From Varunaivibrio sulfuroxidans (GTDB taxonomy: Bacteria; Pseudomonadota; Alphaproteobacteria; Rhodospirillales; Magnetovibrionaceae): DNA of 64,000 bases. Shown in pieces: positions 9,467-19,474 of the stretch. Location of the stretch: assembly GCF_029318635.1 (NCBI RefSeq), contig NZ_CP119676.1:1239001-1303000 (forward strand), written 5' to 3'. Every line of letters starts with the position of its first letter. Within the stretch, counting starts at the first letter, position 1. The position numbers were made by a program, and so were the translations under genes. Below the pieces are notes generated by a model. The model was not told the DNA's origin. It ran no database searches and saw nothing but the letters and a program-made list of their open reading frames with translations.

Positions 9467-10741
9467 CTAGGGGGCGATCAAAACGGCGCGAAAGTCGTTC
9501 ACGTTGGTCCGTGTCGGCCCGCTGATCACCAAATCGCCCAAGGCCGCGAAGAAACCGTAGGCGTCGTTGTCGTCGAGCATCGCCCGCGGGTCCAGCCCCA
9601 GGGCCCGCGCCCGGCCCAGAGTGTCGGGGCGGACGATCGCCCCGGCGTTGTCCTCGGTGCCGTCAATGCCGTCGGTGTCGCAGGCCATCGCCGATACGCC
9701 GTCCAGGCCATCCAAGGCGATCGCAAGGGATAACAAATATTCGACATTGCGCCCACCGCGCCCGCCACCCGTGACCCGCACCGTGGTTTCCCCACCCGAC
9801 AGCAAAATTCGTCCGCGCCCGCCCGCCGCGACCTGGGCGCATGCCAATGCCGCGTGATCCTGGCCTAGGGTGCGCGCCTCACCTTCCAGGGCGTCGCCCA
9901 GGATCGCGACCCGATAACCGTCGGCACGGGCGAAATCCGCCGCCGCCTTCAACGCCCGTAGAGGTGTCGCGACAAGGATCGTTTGCCCCCCTTCCAGACG
10001 CGGGTCGTCCGGCGCGGGGGTTTCGTCCTCGGCGGCGTCCAGGTGGCGGGCGACCGCCTCGGGCGGCGTGATGCCGTATTGGCCCAACAGGCGGCGCGCC
10101 TCGGCGAAGGTGGTCGGATCGCCCACCGTGGGACCCGACGCGATCACCGCCGGATCGTCCCCGGGAACGTCGGAGATCGCCAGGGTGACGACCCGCGCCG
10201 GATGCGCCGCTGCGGCCAAGCGTCCGCCCTTGATCGCGGACAGATGCTTGCGCACGCAATTCATCTCGTCGATCGACGCGCCGCTGGTCAACAGGTCGGC
10301 GTTCACCGCGCGTTTATCCTCAAGGCTCACCCCCGGGGCGGGCAGCGTCAGCAAGGCCGAACCACCTCCCGAAATCAAACAGATCACCAGATCGTCGGCG
10401 CCGAGCCCCGACACCATCGCCAACATCCGCCGCGCCGCCGCTTCGCCGGCGGCATCGGGCACCGGGTGGGCGGCCTCGACGACTTCGATCCGTCGGCACG
10501 GCGCACCATGACCATAGCGCGTCACCACGAGACCTTCGACATCGGGCAGCCCCAAGGCATCGCGGCGCGGCCAATGACGTTCCAACGCCAAGGCCATGCT
10601 CGCGGCGGCCTTTCCCGCGCCGACGACCAACGTGCGTCCGTGCGGCGGGACGGGCAAGTGCGGCGGCAAAACGCGCCCGGGGTCGGCCGCCGCCAAACAG
10701 GCCGCGAACATCCCCTTAAGGACGGCATCGGGCGATTGCAT
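9467..10741 (-). CDS. Glycerate 2-kinase, GckA/MOFRL family
   Basis: Phosphorylates D-glycerate to 2-phosphoglycerate. The 424-residue product has the two-domain architecture of the family: an N-terminal Rossmann-like domain with VVGAGKAAASMALALE and ISGGGSALLTLP, and a C-terminal MOFRL domain (about residues 310-420) with LLSGGETTVRVTG, GRNVEYLLSLA and ACDTDGIDGTEDNAGAI. I start it at the ATG at 10741 (MQSPDAVLKG), which has AGGGA seven bases upstream; the longer open frame to 10927 covers tandem repeats with no ribosome site. It is adjacent to pyk, which suggests use of glycerate through 2-phosphoglycerate. Confidence 0.92.
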   Translation of the reverse strand: MQSPDAVLKGMFAACLAAADPGRVLPPHLPVPPHGRTLVVGAGKAAASMALALERHWPRRDALGLPDVEGLVVTRYGHGAPCRRIEVVEAAHPVPDAAGEAAARRMLAMVSGLGADDLVICLISGGGSALLTLPAPGVSLEDKRAVNADLLTSGASIDEMNCVRKHLSAIKGGRLAAAAHPARVVTLAISDVPGDDPAVIASGPTVGDPTTFAEARRLLGQYGITPPEAVARHLDAAEDETPAPDDPRLEGGQTILVATPLRALKAAADFARADGYRVAILGDALEGEARTLGQDHAALACAQVAAGGRGRILLSGGETTVRVTGGGRGGRNVEYLLSLAIALDGLDGVSAMACDTDGIDGTEDNAGAIVRPDTLGRARALGLDPRAMLDDNDAYGFFAALGDLVISGPTRTNVNDFRAVLIAP

Positions 10742-10870
10742 CGCGTTTCCCTGACAAAAAAATCCGAAGGCGACAAAATAGCCGCTCATCGTAATCCAAC
10801 CCCAAGCGATGGCAAGGGACGAAATGGCGTTTTCCCGCTCCGTCGCCATTCTCCCGTCGCCATTTTCCCC

Positions 10871-10906
10871 GTCACTGTGGGCGTCACTATGGGCGTCACC
10901 ATGGGC
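10871..10906. repeat. 12-bp tandem repeat, three copies
   Basis: Three head-to-tail near-copies of GTCACTGTGGGC (variants GTCACTATGGGC and GTCACCATGGGC), 130 bases upstream of the glycerate kinase start. The function is unknown; the block lies in the only non-coding stretch between this gene and the next plus-strand gene. Confidence 0.8.
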
Positions 10907-10987
10907 ATCGTGTTCACAACGGCGCAAACATGGTACGCTGCCTTTCGTCTCTCAAGCATAGCCACCGCGACCGGAAGTCAGTCCGCC

Positions 10988-11352
10988 ATGATGAAAAAAA
11001 CCGTTTCCAACGCCTTACTCTCGTTATTCATGGATAAGTCGGCACGGGAAAAATTAAACCGCGTAAAACCTCGGCGCGCACGTCTTCGACGCCTTCGCTA
11101 TCGACGCCGCCCCCTCGCGTTCCCACCGCCCCGCCGCGCCCACCCGCAACCGACGACGCCCATGCCCACCTAGACGAAAAACTGGAAAACGCAAAACGCA
11201 CCCTGACGTCCGACCGCCGCGCCTTGATTCGCTCGGCCTTGAAAATTCAACGCGATCAGGCAAAAATGCTCAATGAAATCGACGCCGAAGACCGCGACCG
11301 CCTGCGCGCCATAGCGCTCAGTCGCCTCGCCCCCCACCGCAAGGGCGACTGA
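10988..11352 (+). pseudogene. Small conserved-looking gene broken by a one-base frameshift
   Basis: Two frames look like halves of one protein of about 120 residues. The first frame starts ATG ATG AAA at 10988 and reads MMKKTVSNALLSLFMDKS then AREK. The second frame, open from 11038 to the TGA at 11352, has no start but ends in a well-formed helical domain (LDEKLENAKRTL, RRALIRSALKIQRDQAKMLN, EIDAEDRDRLRAIALSRL). They join cleanly if one A is missing from, or slipped on, the A5 run at 11049-11053. This may be a homopolymer sequencing error, a real lesion, or a -1 slip. I do not recognise the family. The helix-rich C-terminus and lack of a signal peptide suggest a small cytoplasmic protein. 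Confidence 0.5.
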
Positions 11353-11568
11353 ACGGCGAAGACGATACGACGCAGGGGCGACGCAGGGGCGACGCAGGGC
11401 CCTAGATTGGATAGCCTATAGAAAATAAAGATTTTTTCCCCCTCCGACTTCGCTCTATGATCGTCCTCGGCGAGTCCGTTCAGATCATGTTTGCAATTGT
11501 GGACCATAATTCCGATATATCTAGAAATTCAGCGTTAACATCCCGATGAAGAAAGGTGCGAAAAGCGT

Positions 11569-12120
11569 ATGTCCCCGTCCAATACGCCCCAAGATCAAAA
11601 CAAGGAATCCGCGCTTTTAAAAGCCGAACTGTCCGGTCTCTTTCAATATATTCAGCGGGTCCGCAAGGAAATCGCCCACATCTCACGCCCGGCCGACGAG
11701 GATCACCATTTCGAGACCATGTCCGAACAGCTGGATGCGGTCATCCGAGCCACGGATGAGGCGTCGGATACGATTATGAGCTGTGCGGAGAAGAACGAAG
11801 AGTTGGCGAACGCATGCAAGCAATTGGTGAGCGACCCAACCGCGCTGAAGGTCCTCGCGCAGATTTCCGAAAATCACATGAAGATCATTGAGGCCTGCTC
11901 GTTCCAAGATCTAACCAGCCAGCGCGTGACCAAGGTCGCCCGGTCGATTACCTATGTCGAAGACCGGGTCGGCGCCCTGGCCGAATTATGGGGCAAGAAC
12001 GAAATCGATAAAGTTAAAGTCGTCGGCGTCGAAAAGACCGAGGACGAAAAACTTCTCCACGGCCCGCAGGACCCCGAACGGGCGATCAGCCAGGCCGAGA
12101 TCGACGCCCTATTCGATTAA
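11569..12120 (+). CDS. CheZ-like protein phosphatase (first copy)
   Basis: A 183-residue helical protein of the CheZ family, which dephosphorylates CheY-P. The active-site segment CSFQDLTSQRV carries the aspartate (D114) and the glutamine (Q118) at the same spacing as E. coli D143 and Q147. The C-terminal tail SQAEIDALFD resembles the CheY-binding tail of CheZ. A long helical hairpin precedes the active site. It is shorter than E. coli CheZ, as usual in alphaproteobacteria. AAAGG lies nine bases before the ATG. It is not next to any chemotaxis gene here; a second CheZ at 35976-36620 sits with cheY, so this copy may serve another response regulator. Confidence 0.82.
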   Translation: MSPSNTPQDQNKESALLKAELSGLFQYIQRVRKEIAHISRPADEDHHFETMSEQLDAVIRATDEASDTIMSCAEKNEELANACKQLVSDPTALKVLAQISENHMKIIEACSFQDLTSQRVTKVARSITYVEDRVGALAELWGKNEIDKVKVVGVEKTEDEKLLHGPQDPERAISQAEIDALFD

Positions 12121-12236
12121 GAGACGTCCCGGACATCACCCCCACGACCTAATTCTGCGCACCCGCGCTTGGTCGAGGCGGACCGGCGTGATAGGCTCTT
12201 TTCCCGTTTCCTTCCTCCGCTATAAAAGAGAACATC

Positions 12237-12833
12237 ATGATCCGCACAGTGATCCGTAAATTTACCGTGTTGTTGCCCATCGTGGGATTATTCGTCGCCG
12301 CCGTCGGGGTTTGCGTCCCGGCGTCCGCCGCCACCCTCAAGCTCGACCCCGAAAACACCCTGTACATGGACCTCAAGGACGGCCGGGTCGTCATTCAGAT
12401 GCGCCCCGACCTCGCCCCGCACCATGTGGCGCGCATCAAAGAACTGGTTCGCCAAGGGTTTTACGACGGGCTGACCTTCCATCGGGTGATCGCGGGCTTC
12501 ATGGCTCAGACCGGCGACCCTAGGGGAGACGGCACCGGGGGATCGGGGCAAAAGCTGAAGGCCGAATTTTCCGACGCGCCGCATGTTCGCGGCACGGTGT
12601 CGATGGCCCGCGCCCGTTCGATCGACAGCGCCGATAGCCAATTTTTCATCGTCTATTCGCGGGCCGCTAATTTGGACGGCCAGTACACGGTATGGGGACA
12701 AGTGGTTCAGGGCATGCGCTTCGTCGATATGATCAAACGCGGCAACCCGGCGGCGAACGGCATGGTCGTCAACCCCGACAAAATCATCCGCATGCAGGTC
12801 ATGGCCGACGTCAAACCCGCCGCCAAGCCATAA
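12237..12833 (+). CDS. Periplasmic peptidyl-prolyl isomerase, cyclophilin type
   Basis: Folding enzyme that isomerises X-Pro bonds. The first 31 residues form a Sec signal peptide ending ASA before ATLKLD, so the mature protein should be periplasmic. The cyclophilin core is complete: FHRVIAGFMAQTGDPRGDGTG (split here by its active-site Arg and Gln), the SMARA segment and SQFFIVY. Length (198) fits bacterial single-domain cyclophilins. It stands alone, 116 bases after cheZ and convergent with the MFS transporter. Confidence 0.92.
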   Translation: MIRTVIRKFTVLLPIVGLFVAAVGVCVPASAATLKLDPENTLYMDLKDGRVVIQMRPDLAPHHVARIKELVRQGFYDGLTFHRVIAGFMAQTGDPRGDGTGGSGQKLKAEFSDAPHVRGTVSMARARSIDSADSQFFIVYSRAANLDGQYTVWGQVVQGMRFVDMIKRGNPAANGMVVNPDKIIRMQVMADVKPAAKP

Positions 12834-12908
12834 AGCGCCCTCATGATTTTCGACGCCGTGTCGCCGTCACGCGCCGCGCCCGTTGTTGGCGCGGCCGTTG
12901 TCATTGCG

Positions 12909-14129
12909 TCATTGCGCGGCCTGGGGCGCGCTGCGGCCCAGCACCGAGATATTTTCCGCCGACGGATGACTGGGCACCAGTCGCGCCAAGCCCAGGGACA
13001 ACACCGCGATTACCGCCCCGGCGTAAAACACATATGACGGCGACAGCGTCCACAACACCCCGAAGCTGATCGGAATCACCACCGCGGCGATATGATTGAT
13101 AGTAAAGCTGACACCCGAGGTCGAAGCCACGTCCGCCGGATCGGCGATCTTCTGAAAATAGGTTTTGCTGGCGATCATCATCGAAAAAAACAGGTTATCG
13201 ACAACATACAGCCCCCCCGCGACCCAGACGTTGTCAACGACCGCATAGGACAAAAATACCACGATCAAGCCGATGTATTCGCTGCTGAGCACTTGGCGTT
13301 CGCCAAAACGCCCGATCATGCGCCCGACAAACGGGGCGAACCACATGCTGATCGCATTGTTAATCAGCATCAGCAAGGCGATATGGGCGGCGTCCAGGCC
13401 GAATTTCTGGACCATTAAAAACCCGGCGAAAACGATAAAAATCTGCCGCCGCGCCCCCGACATAAAGGTCAGTAAATAATACAGCCAATAGGCCTTGCGC
13501 AGGACAAGGTGCTTGTTTTGAATGGTTTGTCCCTCGAAGCGAGGAAAGGCGATCCAGCAGGCGATGACCGTCAGGATCGTCAGCGACCCACCGATCACAT
13601 ACAGCCACTTCATGTCGATGGCGAACACTTCGAGGCCTAGCCACAGCACGGCGAACACCCCGAGCGAAGCCATCGCGCCCATCGAAATCATTCGCCCCAT
13701 GGCGACCGGCGCGCGCCCCTTGCTGAGCCACTGCAAGGACAGCGATTGGCGCATGGTCTCGAAATAATGAAAGCCCGTAGACATGATGACCGTGGTCACG
13801 TAAAGGCCGATTACCGAGGGGAAAAAACCGGTCAGCGCAGTCCCCAACCCCAGCAACATCATAGCCAAATAGGCAAACGGCTGTTCGCGCAGAAACAGCA
13901 ACACGAACACCGCGCTGAACGCCAGAAAACCGGGAATTTCGCGCAGACTCTGTAGGGTGCCGATCTCGATCCCGCCAAATGACGCCCGGTGAACGGCGAA
14001 GTTGTTCAGCAGCGCCATCCATGTCGCGAAACTAAGCGGCATCGCGACCGACAACACCAACAACAACATTTCCGGGGTGCGCCAAGTCCGTGCGACGGAC
14101 GGCGGTGGGGTTTGGTTTTGCAACGACAT
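12909..14129 (-). CDS. Major facilitator superfamily transporter
   Basis: A 406-residue inner-membrane protein with about twelve predicted helices. Charged loop motifs of the MFS type are visible between helices (GRMIGRFGER between helices in the second half). The N-terminus is short and polar before helix one (MLLLVLSVAMPLSFATWMALL). The substrate is unknown. It is divergent from an AraC-type regulator only 102 bases away, the common arrangement of an efflux or uptake pump and its own activator. Confidence 0.85.
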   Translation of the reverse strand: MSLQNQTPPPSVARTWRTPEMLLLVLSVAMPLSFATWMALLNNFAVHRASFGGIEIGTLQSLREIPGFLAFSAVFVLLFLREQPFAYLAMMLLGLGTALTGFFPSVIGLYVTTVIMSTGFHYFETMRQSLSLQWLSKGRAPVAMGRMISMGAMASLGVFAVLWLGLEVFAIDMKWLYVIGGSLTILTVIACWIAFPRFEGQTIQNKHLVLRKAYWLYYLLTFMSGARRQIFIVFAGFLMVQKFGLDAAHIALLMLINNAISMWFAPFVGRMIGRFGERQVLSSEYIGLIVVFLSYAVVDNVWVAGGLYVVDNLFFSMMIASKTYFQKIADPADVASTSGVSFTINHIAAVVIPISFGVLWTLSPSYVFYAGAVIAVLSLGLARLVPSHPSAENISVLGRSAPQAAQ

Positions 14130-14231
14130 CGATACGTTTTCCTGCGCTTGCGCCGCGACGGAACACCCACCGCGGCATTTTGCTGTCCTTCCACTTTTAA
14201 CAAAGATTGAAAGCGGCTAATATTCAAAATT

Positions 14232-15074
14232 ATGACAAAAAATATCGAAAAAGAGCCATCTACGCGCATCAACGCCATTCCGGGCGTTCAACTGGACGCC
14301 GACGACATCCCCCGCCCCGTCGTGGTGCGCGTGACCACCCTGGAGCGCGGACAAAGCGTGCCCACCCACGCCCACGCCCGCGCCCAACTGGTATACGCCG
14401 CCGAAGGCGTGGTCACGGTCGCCACGCCAAGCGGGATTTGGGTCGCCCCGCCATCGCGCGCGGTGTGGGTCGCCCCCGACGTCGAACATAGCGTTCGGGC
14501 GTCGAGCCGGGCGGTCATGAACAATCTGTTCCTCGTTCCCGCCCTTGCCCGTCAATTGGCGTTGCCCTCCTGTTGCGTGGTCGCCGTTCCGGATCTGCTG
14601 CGCACCCTGCTCGCCCACGGTGCGCAAATGCCGACTTTGTACGAAGAGACCGGCCCGGACGGACGCATCGTCGGCGTTATCGTCGATCAAATTCGGATAT
14701 TGAAAACCCAACCCCTACATCTTCCCGCGCCCAGCGACCCCCGGCTCAAGATAATCGCCGACGCCCTAATCGCAAACCCCGCGGACAAACGGACGTTGGC
14801 GCAATGGGCGCGCGTATCGGGGGCCAGCACGCGCACCCTGGCGCGCCTTTTTCCCCGCCAGACCGGCATGAATTTCGCCCAATGGCGCCAACAGGCCCGC
14901 CTGCTCGAAGCATTGAGACGGCTCGCGCACAAGCAACCGGTGACGACGATCGCCCTCGATCTCGGCTACGACAGCCCGAGCGCCTTCATCGCCATCTTTA
15001 AGAAGGCGATGGGCGCGACGCCCGGAAAATATTTCGATGGCGCCCCCGCCTCCGCACGAAAGCGACACACTTAA
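14232..15074 (+). CDS. AraC-family transcriptional regulator with cupin sensor
   Basis: A 280-residue DNA-binding regulator. The N-terminal 110 residues form a cupin-type sensor ([32 protein letters not shown]). The C-terminal 100 residues carry the two AraC helix-turn-helix units ([19 protein letters not shown] and [20 protein letters not shown] then GATPGKYF). The N-terminal sensor with conserved His and Trp-Val-Ala-Pro resembles the NimR/YeaM group, whose members control a neighbouring MFS pump, and here too an MFS gene is divergent. The stop codon overlaps the convergent alaS stop in CTTAAG. Confidence 0.9.
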   Translation: MTKNIEKEPSTRINAIPGVQLDADDIPRPVVVRVTTLERGQSVPTHAHARAQLVYAAEGVVTVATPSGIWVAPPSRAVWVAPDVEHSVRASSRAVMNNLFLVPALARQLALPSCCVVAVPDLLRTLLAHGAQMPTLYEETGPDGRIVGVIVDQIRILKTQPLHLPAPSDPRLKIIADALIANPADKRTLAQWARVSGASTRTLARLFPRQTGMNFAQWRQQARLLEALRRLAHKQPVTTIALDLGYDSPSAFIAIFKKAMGATPGKYFDGAPASARKRHT

Positions 15075-17740
15075 GGCGCGGACGAAACCACCGCGCCGAG
15101 GGCGTTTTCGATCGCCGCCATCGCCCGGTCGAGTTTGTCCCCGTCGGGGCCGCCGGCCTGCGCCATGTCGGGCCGACCGCCGCCGCCTTTGCCGCCGACC
15201 GCCGCCGCCCCGGCGCGCACCAGATCGACGGCGCTGACCTTGTCCTTGATATCCGCGCTGACCGCCACCACCAGAGACGCCTTGCCTTCGACGTTCGAGC
15301 CCAGCGCGGCGACGCCCGAGCCTATCTGGCTCAAAATTTCGTCGGCCATGCCCTTGAGGTCCTTGGCGGGCACGCCTTCCATGATGCGCGGCGCGAAGGC
15401 GATATCACCGACCGTCTTGGCCGGGGCGCGCCCGCCGCCGGACGCCATCCGGCGGCGGGTTTCGAGCAGTTCGCGTTCCAACTTCTTACGCTCGTCCATC
15501 AAGGCGCGTATCCGCGCGGGAACCTCGGCGGGCTGGCTTTTCAGCAAAGCCGCCGCCTGACCGAGCGCCTTTTCGTGGTCGTCCAAATAGGCCAGCGCGC
15601 CCTCGCCGGTCAACGCCTCGATGCGACGCACCCCGGCGGCCACGGCGCTTTCGGAGACCATCTTGAAGACGCCGATATCGCCGGTCCGCCCGACGTGGGT
15701 GCCGCCGCACAGCTCGACGGAAAAGTCATCATCGCCGGGCGCACCTTCGGGATTTTTCGAGCCCATCGAGACCACCCGCACTTCGTCGCCGTATTTTTCG
15801 CCGAACAACGCCATCGCGCCCGCCTCGACCGCCGCGTCGGGAGCCATCAGGCGGGTCGTCACCGCCGTGTTGGCGCGAATCTGGGCGTTCACCGCGGCCT
15901 CGACCTCGGCCAGGACATCGGGCGTGATCGCCATCGGGTGGCTCACATCGAAACGCAGGCGCTCGGCGGCGACCAACGACCCCTTTTGGGTGACATGTTC
16001 GCCCAGGGCGCCGCGCAAGGCGGCGTGCAGCAAATGAGTCGCCGAATGGTTGGCGCGCAGGGCGCCGCGGTACGCATGATCGACCCGCAAGGTGACCTCA
16101 TCGCCGACATTGACCACGCCTTTGCCGACCCGCACGACGTGAACGTGCACATCGCCCAAGACCTTTTTGGTGTCAAGAACCTCCAACACGGCGCCGGCGG
16201 CGGTCTCGATCACGCCGCGATCGCCCATCTGGCCGCCCGATTCACCGTAGAACGGCGTCTGGTTGACGAGCACCTGGAGCTCTTCGCCCGCCGCGCCCGC
16301 CGTCACCCGTTCACCGCCGCGAACCAGGGCGGTGACCCGGCCCTGGGCCTCTTCCTTAAGGTAGCCGAGAAACTCGCTGGCCCCGACGTCTTCGCGCAAA
16401 TCGAACCAGATGCGGTCGGTCGCCGCCGCGCCGGACCCCGCCCAGGCCTTGCGCGCCTCGGCGCGTTGGCGCGCCATGGCGGCGTTGAACCCGGCCTCAT
16501 CGACCGCCAGGCCGCGCGAACGCAGCGCGTCCTGGGTCAAGTCGAGGGGAAAGCCATAGGTGTCGTACAACTTGAACGCCGTTTCGCCGTCCAGAACCCC
16601 CTTATCGCCGAGAGCGGCGGTTTCTTCATCGAGCAGGCGCAGACCACGATCCAAGGTTTTCTTGAAGCGCGTTTCTTCCAATTTCAGAGTTTCGCTGATC
16701 AGCGCCTTGGCGCGCACCAGTTCGGGATAGGCTCGGCCCATTTCACCGATCAGGGTCGGCACCAAACGCCAGATCAGCGGCTCGCTGGCGCCGATCAAGT
16801 GGGCATGGCGCATGGCGCGGCGCATGATCCGGCGCAGCACGTAGCCGCGCCCCTCGTTCGAGGGCAGCACCCCGTCGGCGATCAAAAAGGCGGTGGCGCG
16901 CAGGTGATCGGCGATGACCCGGTGGGAAACCTTGTGCGGGCCGTCCGGCGCGGTGCCCGAAGCCTCGGCCGAGGCGCGAATCAGACCGCGCATCAAATCG
17001 ATTTCGTAGTTGTCGTGGGTGCCCTGCATCACCGCGGCGATGCGCTCCAACCCCATTCCGGTGTCGATCGACGGACGGGGCAAATCGACCCGCTCGTCGG
17101 GAGTCTTCTGCTCGTACTGCATGAAGACCAGGTTCCATATTTCGATGAAGCGGTCGCCGTCCTCGTCGGGGCTTCCCGGGGGGCCGCCGGGGATGTGATC
17201 GCCATGATCGTAGAAAATCTCCGAACAGGGGCCGCACGGGCCGGTATCGCCCATCGCCCAGAAGTTATCCGAGGTCGCGATGCGGATGATGCGGTCCTCG
17301 GGCAGGCCCGCGATTTTCTTCCACAGATCGAAGGCCTGATCGTCATCGGCGTAAACGGTGACCAGCAGTTTGTCCTTGGGCAGGGCGAATTCCTTGGTGA
17401 TCAAGGTCCACGCCAATTCGATCGCGGTGTCCTTGAAATAATCGCCGAACGAAAAATTTCCCAGCATTTCGAAAAAGGTATGGTGCCGCGCGGTATACCC
17501 GACATTTTCCAAATCGTTGTGCTTGCCCCCCGCACGCACGCATTTTTGCGATGTCGCGGCGCGCGTGTAGGGGCGGGTCTCGGCGCCCGTGAAGACGTTC
17601 TTGAACTGCACCATCCCGGCGTTGGTGAACATCAACGTCGGGTCGTTGTGCGGCACCAGAGGACCGGACGCGACCTTGGCATGTCCATTGGCGGCGAAAT
17701 AATCGAGGAAGGTGTCGCGAATATCGTTAACTGTCTTCAT
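15071..17740 (-). CDS. alaS: Alanyl-tRNA synthetase
   Basis: Charges tRNA-Ala in the cytoplasm. The 889-residue protein begins [15 protein letters not shown], with catalytic-domain motifs ([32 protein letters not shown]) and the editing-domain zinc-binding [12 protein letters not shown] and CGGTHV. It ends in the glycine-rich C-Ala segment with [12 protein letters not shown]. Size and domain order are complete. It lies downstream of recA on the same strand, the usual alphaproteobacterial recA-alaS order, but a terminator and a G-rich spacer separate them. Confidence 0.97.
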   Translation of the reverse strand: MKTVNDIRDTFLDYFAANGHAKVASGPLVPHNDPTLMFTNAGMVQFKNVFTGAETRPYTRAATSQKCVRAGGKHNDLENVGYTARHHTFFEMLGNFSFGDYFKDTAIELAWTLITKEFALPKDKLLVTVYADDDQAFDLWKKIAGLPEDRIIRIATSDNFWAMGDTGPCGPCSEIFYDHGDHIPGGPPGSPDEDGDRFIEIWNLVFMQYEQKTPDERVDLPRPSIDTGMGLERIAAVMQGTHDNYEIDLMRGLIRASAEASGTAPDGPHKVSHRVIADHLRATAFLIADGVLPSNEGRGYVLRRIMRRAMRHAHLIGASEPLIWRLVPTLIGEMGRAYPELVRAKALISETLKLEETRFKKTLDRGLRLLDEETAALGDKGVLDGETAFKLYDTYGFPLDLTQDALRSRGLAVDEAGFNAAMARQRAEARKAWAGSGAAATDRIWFDLREDVGASEFLGYLKEEAQGRVTALVRGGERVTAGAAGEELQVLVNQTPFYGESGGQMGDRGVIETAAGAVLEVLDTKKVLGDVHVHVVRVGKGVVNVGDEVTLRVDHAYRGALRANHSATHLLHAALRGALGEHVTQKGSLVAAERLRFDVSHPMAITPDVLAEVEAAVNAQIRANTAVTTRLMAPDAAVEAGAMALFGEKYGDEVRVVSMGSKNPEGAPGDDDFSVELCGGTHVGRTGDIGVFKMVSESAVAAGVRRIEALTGEGALAYLDDHEKALGQAAALLKSQPAEVPARIRALMDERKKLERELLETRRRMASGGGRAPAKTVGDIAFAPRIMEGVPAKDLKGMADEILSQIGSGVAALGSNVEGKASLVVAVSADIKDKVSAVDLVRAGAAAVGGKGGGGRPDMAQAGGPDGDKLDRAMAAIENALGAVVSSAP

Positions 17741-18056
17741 GGGGGTGACCGGTCACTTCTAAACGTCTGGATTACGGGCGCACGTCGACGCGCGCGCATA
17801 AATACGCACACGGGGTGTGAACCCACGCTTTTACAGCGAACCCCGTACCCTGTCCAGATGCAGCGCCCCACCATCGCAAGGACGGCGCACAAGGACGGCG
17901 CACAAGGATCGCGCCCTTTCGCGGTTCGGATGTCCTTCGCGGCCTCGGCGCCCCGACAGACCCACGGACCAGGGGATGGGGATGGAGGATGGGGATGGGG
18001 AATGAGGGATGGGGGCTGGAGGCTGGGGATGAGGGATAGGAGATGGGCGACGAGAC
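17741..18056. other. recA-alaS spacer
   Basis: No gene is seen here. The part next to alaS should hold its promoter. A short duplicated segment (AAGGACGGCGCAC twice near 17878-17903) and the G-rich block listed separately are the only structures I can point to. Confidence 0.5.
17972..18048 (+). repeat. G-rich degenerate minisatellite (GGGGAT-type)
   Basis: About 77 bases of imperfect GGGGAT/GGATGG units on the plus strand, with at least four GGGG runs in the first 30 bases. It could fold as a G-quadruplex on that strand. It lies just past the recA terminator and upstream of alaS; transcripts of both genes would carry the C-rich complement. Confidence 0.7.
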
Positions 18057-18088
18057 AAAAAGCCCCCCGACGCGCCGGAGGGGCTTTG
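18057..18088 (-). terminator. Intrinsic terminator of recA
   Basis: Inverted repeat AAAGCCCC...GGGGCTTT with a GC-rich inner stem, followed on the minus strand by a T-rich tail. It lies about 85 bases after the recA stop codon. Confidence 0.85.
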
Positions 18089-18171
18089 CGCCGGAGGGAC
18101 TTTATAATGTCATTCGTGTACCGTCGTCCGCGGGCGCGATCGGTAAAGTCCGCGAGCGGGTGACGGGACGG

Positions 18172-19251
18172 TTATGCCTCGGGCGGGGTGTCGCCATCGC
18201 CGTCGGGGGAGCCGATCATCATTTCGTCGGCGATCAAGCCGGCGTTGGCGCGGATTTTAGTCTCGATCTCTTGGGCCATCTCGGGATGCTCGCGCAGATA
18301 GGTCTTGGCGTTTTCCCGACCCTGACCGATTCTCTCGGAGGAATAAGAAAACCACGAGCCGGATTTCTCGACCAATCCCGCCTTGACGCCAAAGTCGAGC
18401 AATTCGCCCATCTTGGAGACGCCTTCACCGTACATGATATCGAACTCGACAACCTTGAACGGCGGCGCCAGCTTGTTCTTGACCACCTTGACCCGGGTTT
18501 GGTTGCCGACGATTTCATCGCGATCCTTAAGCGCGCCGATACGGCGGATTTCCAGACGCACCGAGGAATAGAACTTGAGGGCGTTGCCCCCCGTGGTGGT
18601 TTCCGGGTTGCCGAACATGACGCCGATCTTCATGCGTATCTGATTGATGAAGATAATCATCGTGTTCGACCGCGACACCGACCCGGTCAGCTTGCGCAAG
18701 GCCTGGCTCATCAGGCGCGCCTGCAGACCGACGTGATGGTCGCCCATCTCCCCTTCCAATTCGGCGCGGGGCACCAGCGCGGCGACGCTATCGACGACCA
18801 GGATGTCGATCGCCCCCGAACGCACCAGGGTATCGGCGATTTCCAGCGCCTGCTCGCCACCGTCGGGTTGGGAAATCAGCAAATCGTTGATATCTACCCC
18901 CAATTTGACGGCGTAAGACGGATCGAGTGCGTGTTCGGCGTCGATAAAGGCGCAGGTGCCGCCTTTTTTCTGTGCTTCGGCCACCGCGTGCAGAGCGAGC
19001 GTGGTCTTGCCCGAGCTTTCCGGGCCGTAAATTTCGATAATGCGCCCACGCGGCAATCCACCGATGCCCAGGGCGATATCCAGTCCCAAGGATCCGGTCG
19101 AGATGGCGTCCGCCTCGACCGTTTCACGCTGTCCCAATCGCATGACCGACCCCTTGCCAAAGGCCCGTTCAATTTGCCCAACGGCGGCTTCCAGAGCCTT
19201 ATTCTTATCCATGGTGTCCTTTTCAACGAGTCGTAGCGCGCTTTGTGACAT
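18172..19251 (-). CDS. recA: Recombinase A
   Basis: ATP-dependent strand-exchange protein and LexA co-protease. The 359-residue product starts [18 protein letters not shown], a start common in related bacteria, with GAGG eight bases upstream. It has Walker [10 protein letters not shown], Walker [12 protein letters not shown], the ALRKLTGS segment and the [20 protein letters not shown] loop. The acidic C-terminal tail ([12 protein letters not shown]) is normal. An internal ATG (MDKNKALE) also has a fair ribosome site, but the conserved N-terminus favours the longer form. A LexA-like box lies 53-67 bases upstream. Confidence 0.98.
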   Translation of the reverse strand: MSQSALRLVEKDTMDKNKALEAAVGQIERAFGKGSVMRLGQRETVEADAISTGSLGLDIALGIGGLPRGRIIEIYGPESSGKTTLALHAVAEAQKKGGTCAFIDAEHALDPSYAVKLGVDINDLLISQPDGGEQALEIADTLVRSGAIDILVVDSVAALVPRAELEGEMGDHHVGLQARLMSQALRKLTGSVSRSNTMIIFINQIRMKIGVMFGNPETTTGGNALKFYSSVRLEIRRIGALKDRDEIVGNQTRVKVVKNKLAPPFKVVEFDIMYGEGVSKMGELLDFGVKAGLVEKSGSWFSYSSERIGQGRENAKTYLREHPEMAQEIETKIRANAGLIADEMMIGSPDGDGDTPPEA

Positions 19252-19303
19252 GATCCGGCCTCACTTATTCCATAAGGGTATGATGGATGCAACGCTCATA
19301 AAT

Positions 19304-19318
19304 GTACACGTTTTGTTC
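19304..19318 (-). promoter_or_regulatory. Candidate LexA (SOS) box upstream of recA
   Basis: GTAC-N7-GTTC, which is one mismatch from the alphaproteobacterial LexA consensus GTTC-N7-GTTC (equivalently GAAC-N7-GAAC). Its position in front of recA is where such a box is expected. The assignment is by pattern and location only. Confidence 0.45.
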
Positions 19319-19474
19319 TTATGCGCAAGCGCATATTTTAACTTATTGATATACAATAATTTTTATGGGTATGTTCCGTTTTGGTTCATGATTTTTTTGC
19401 GCCCCCCTCGTAAGATGAATTCAATGTGGGAAAAAGCTGCCCTCCGACGCGGCGCACGTTCGCCACGACGGCGG

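Noticed and set aside
15575-18163. 862-codon open frame on the plus strand opposite alaS
   Set aside because: It is the antisense shadow of alaS and the spacer: His/Gln/Arg-rich, no domain, no ribosome site.
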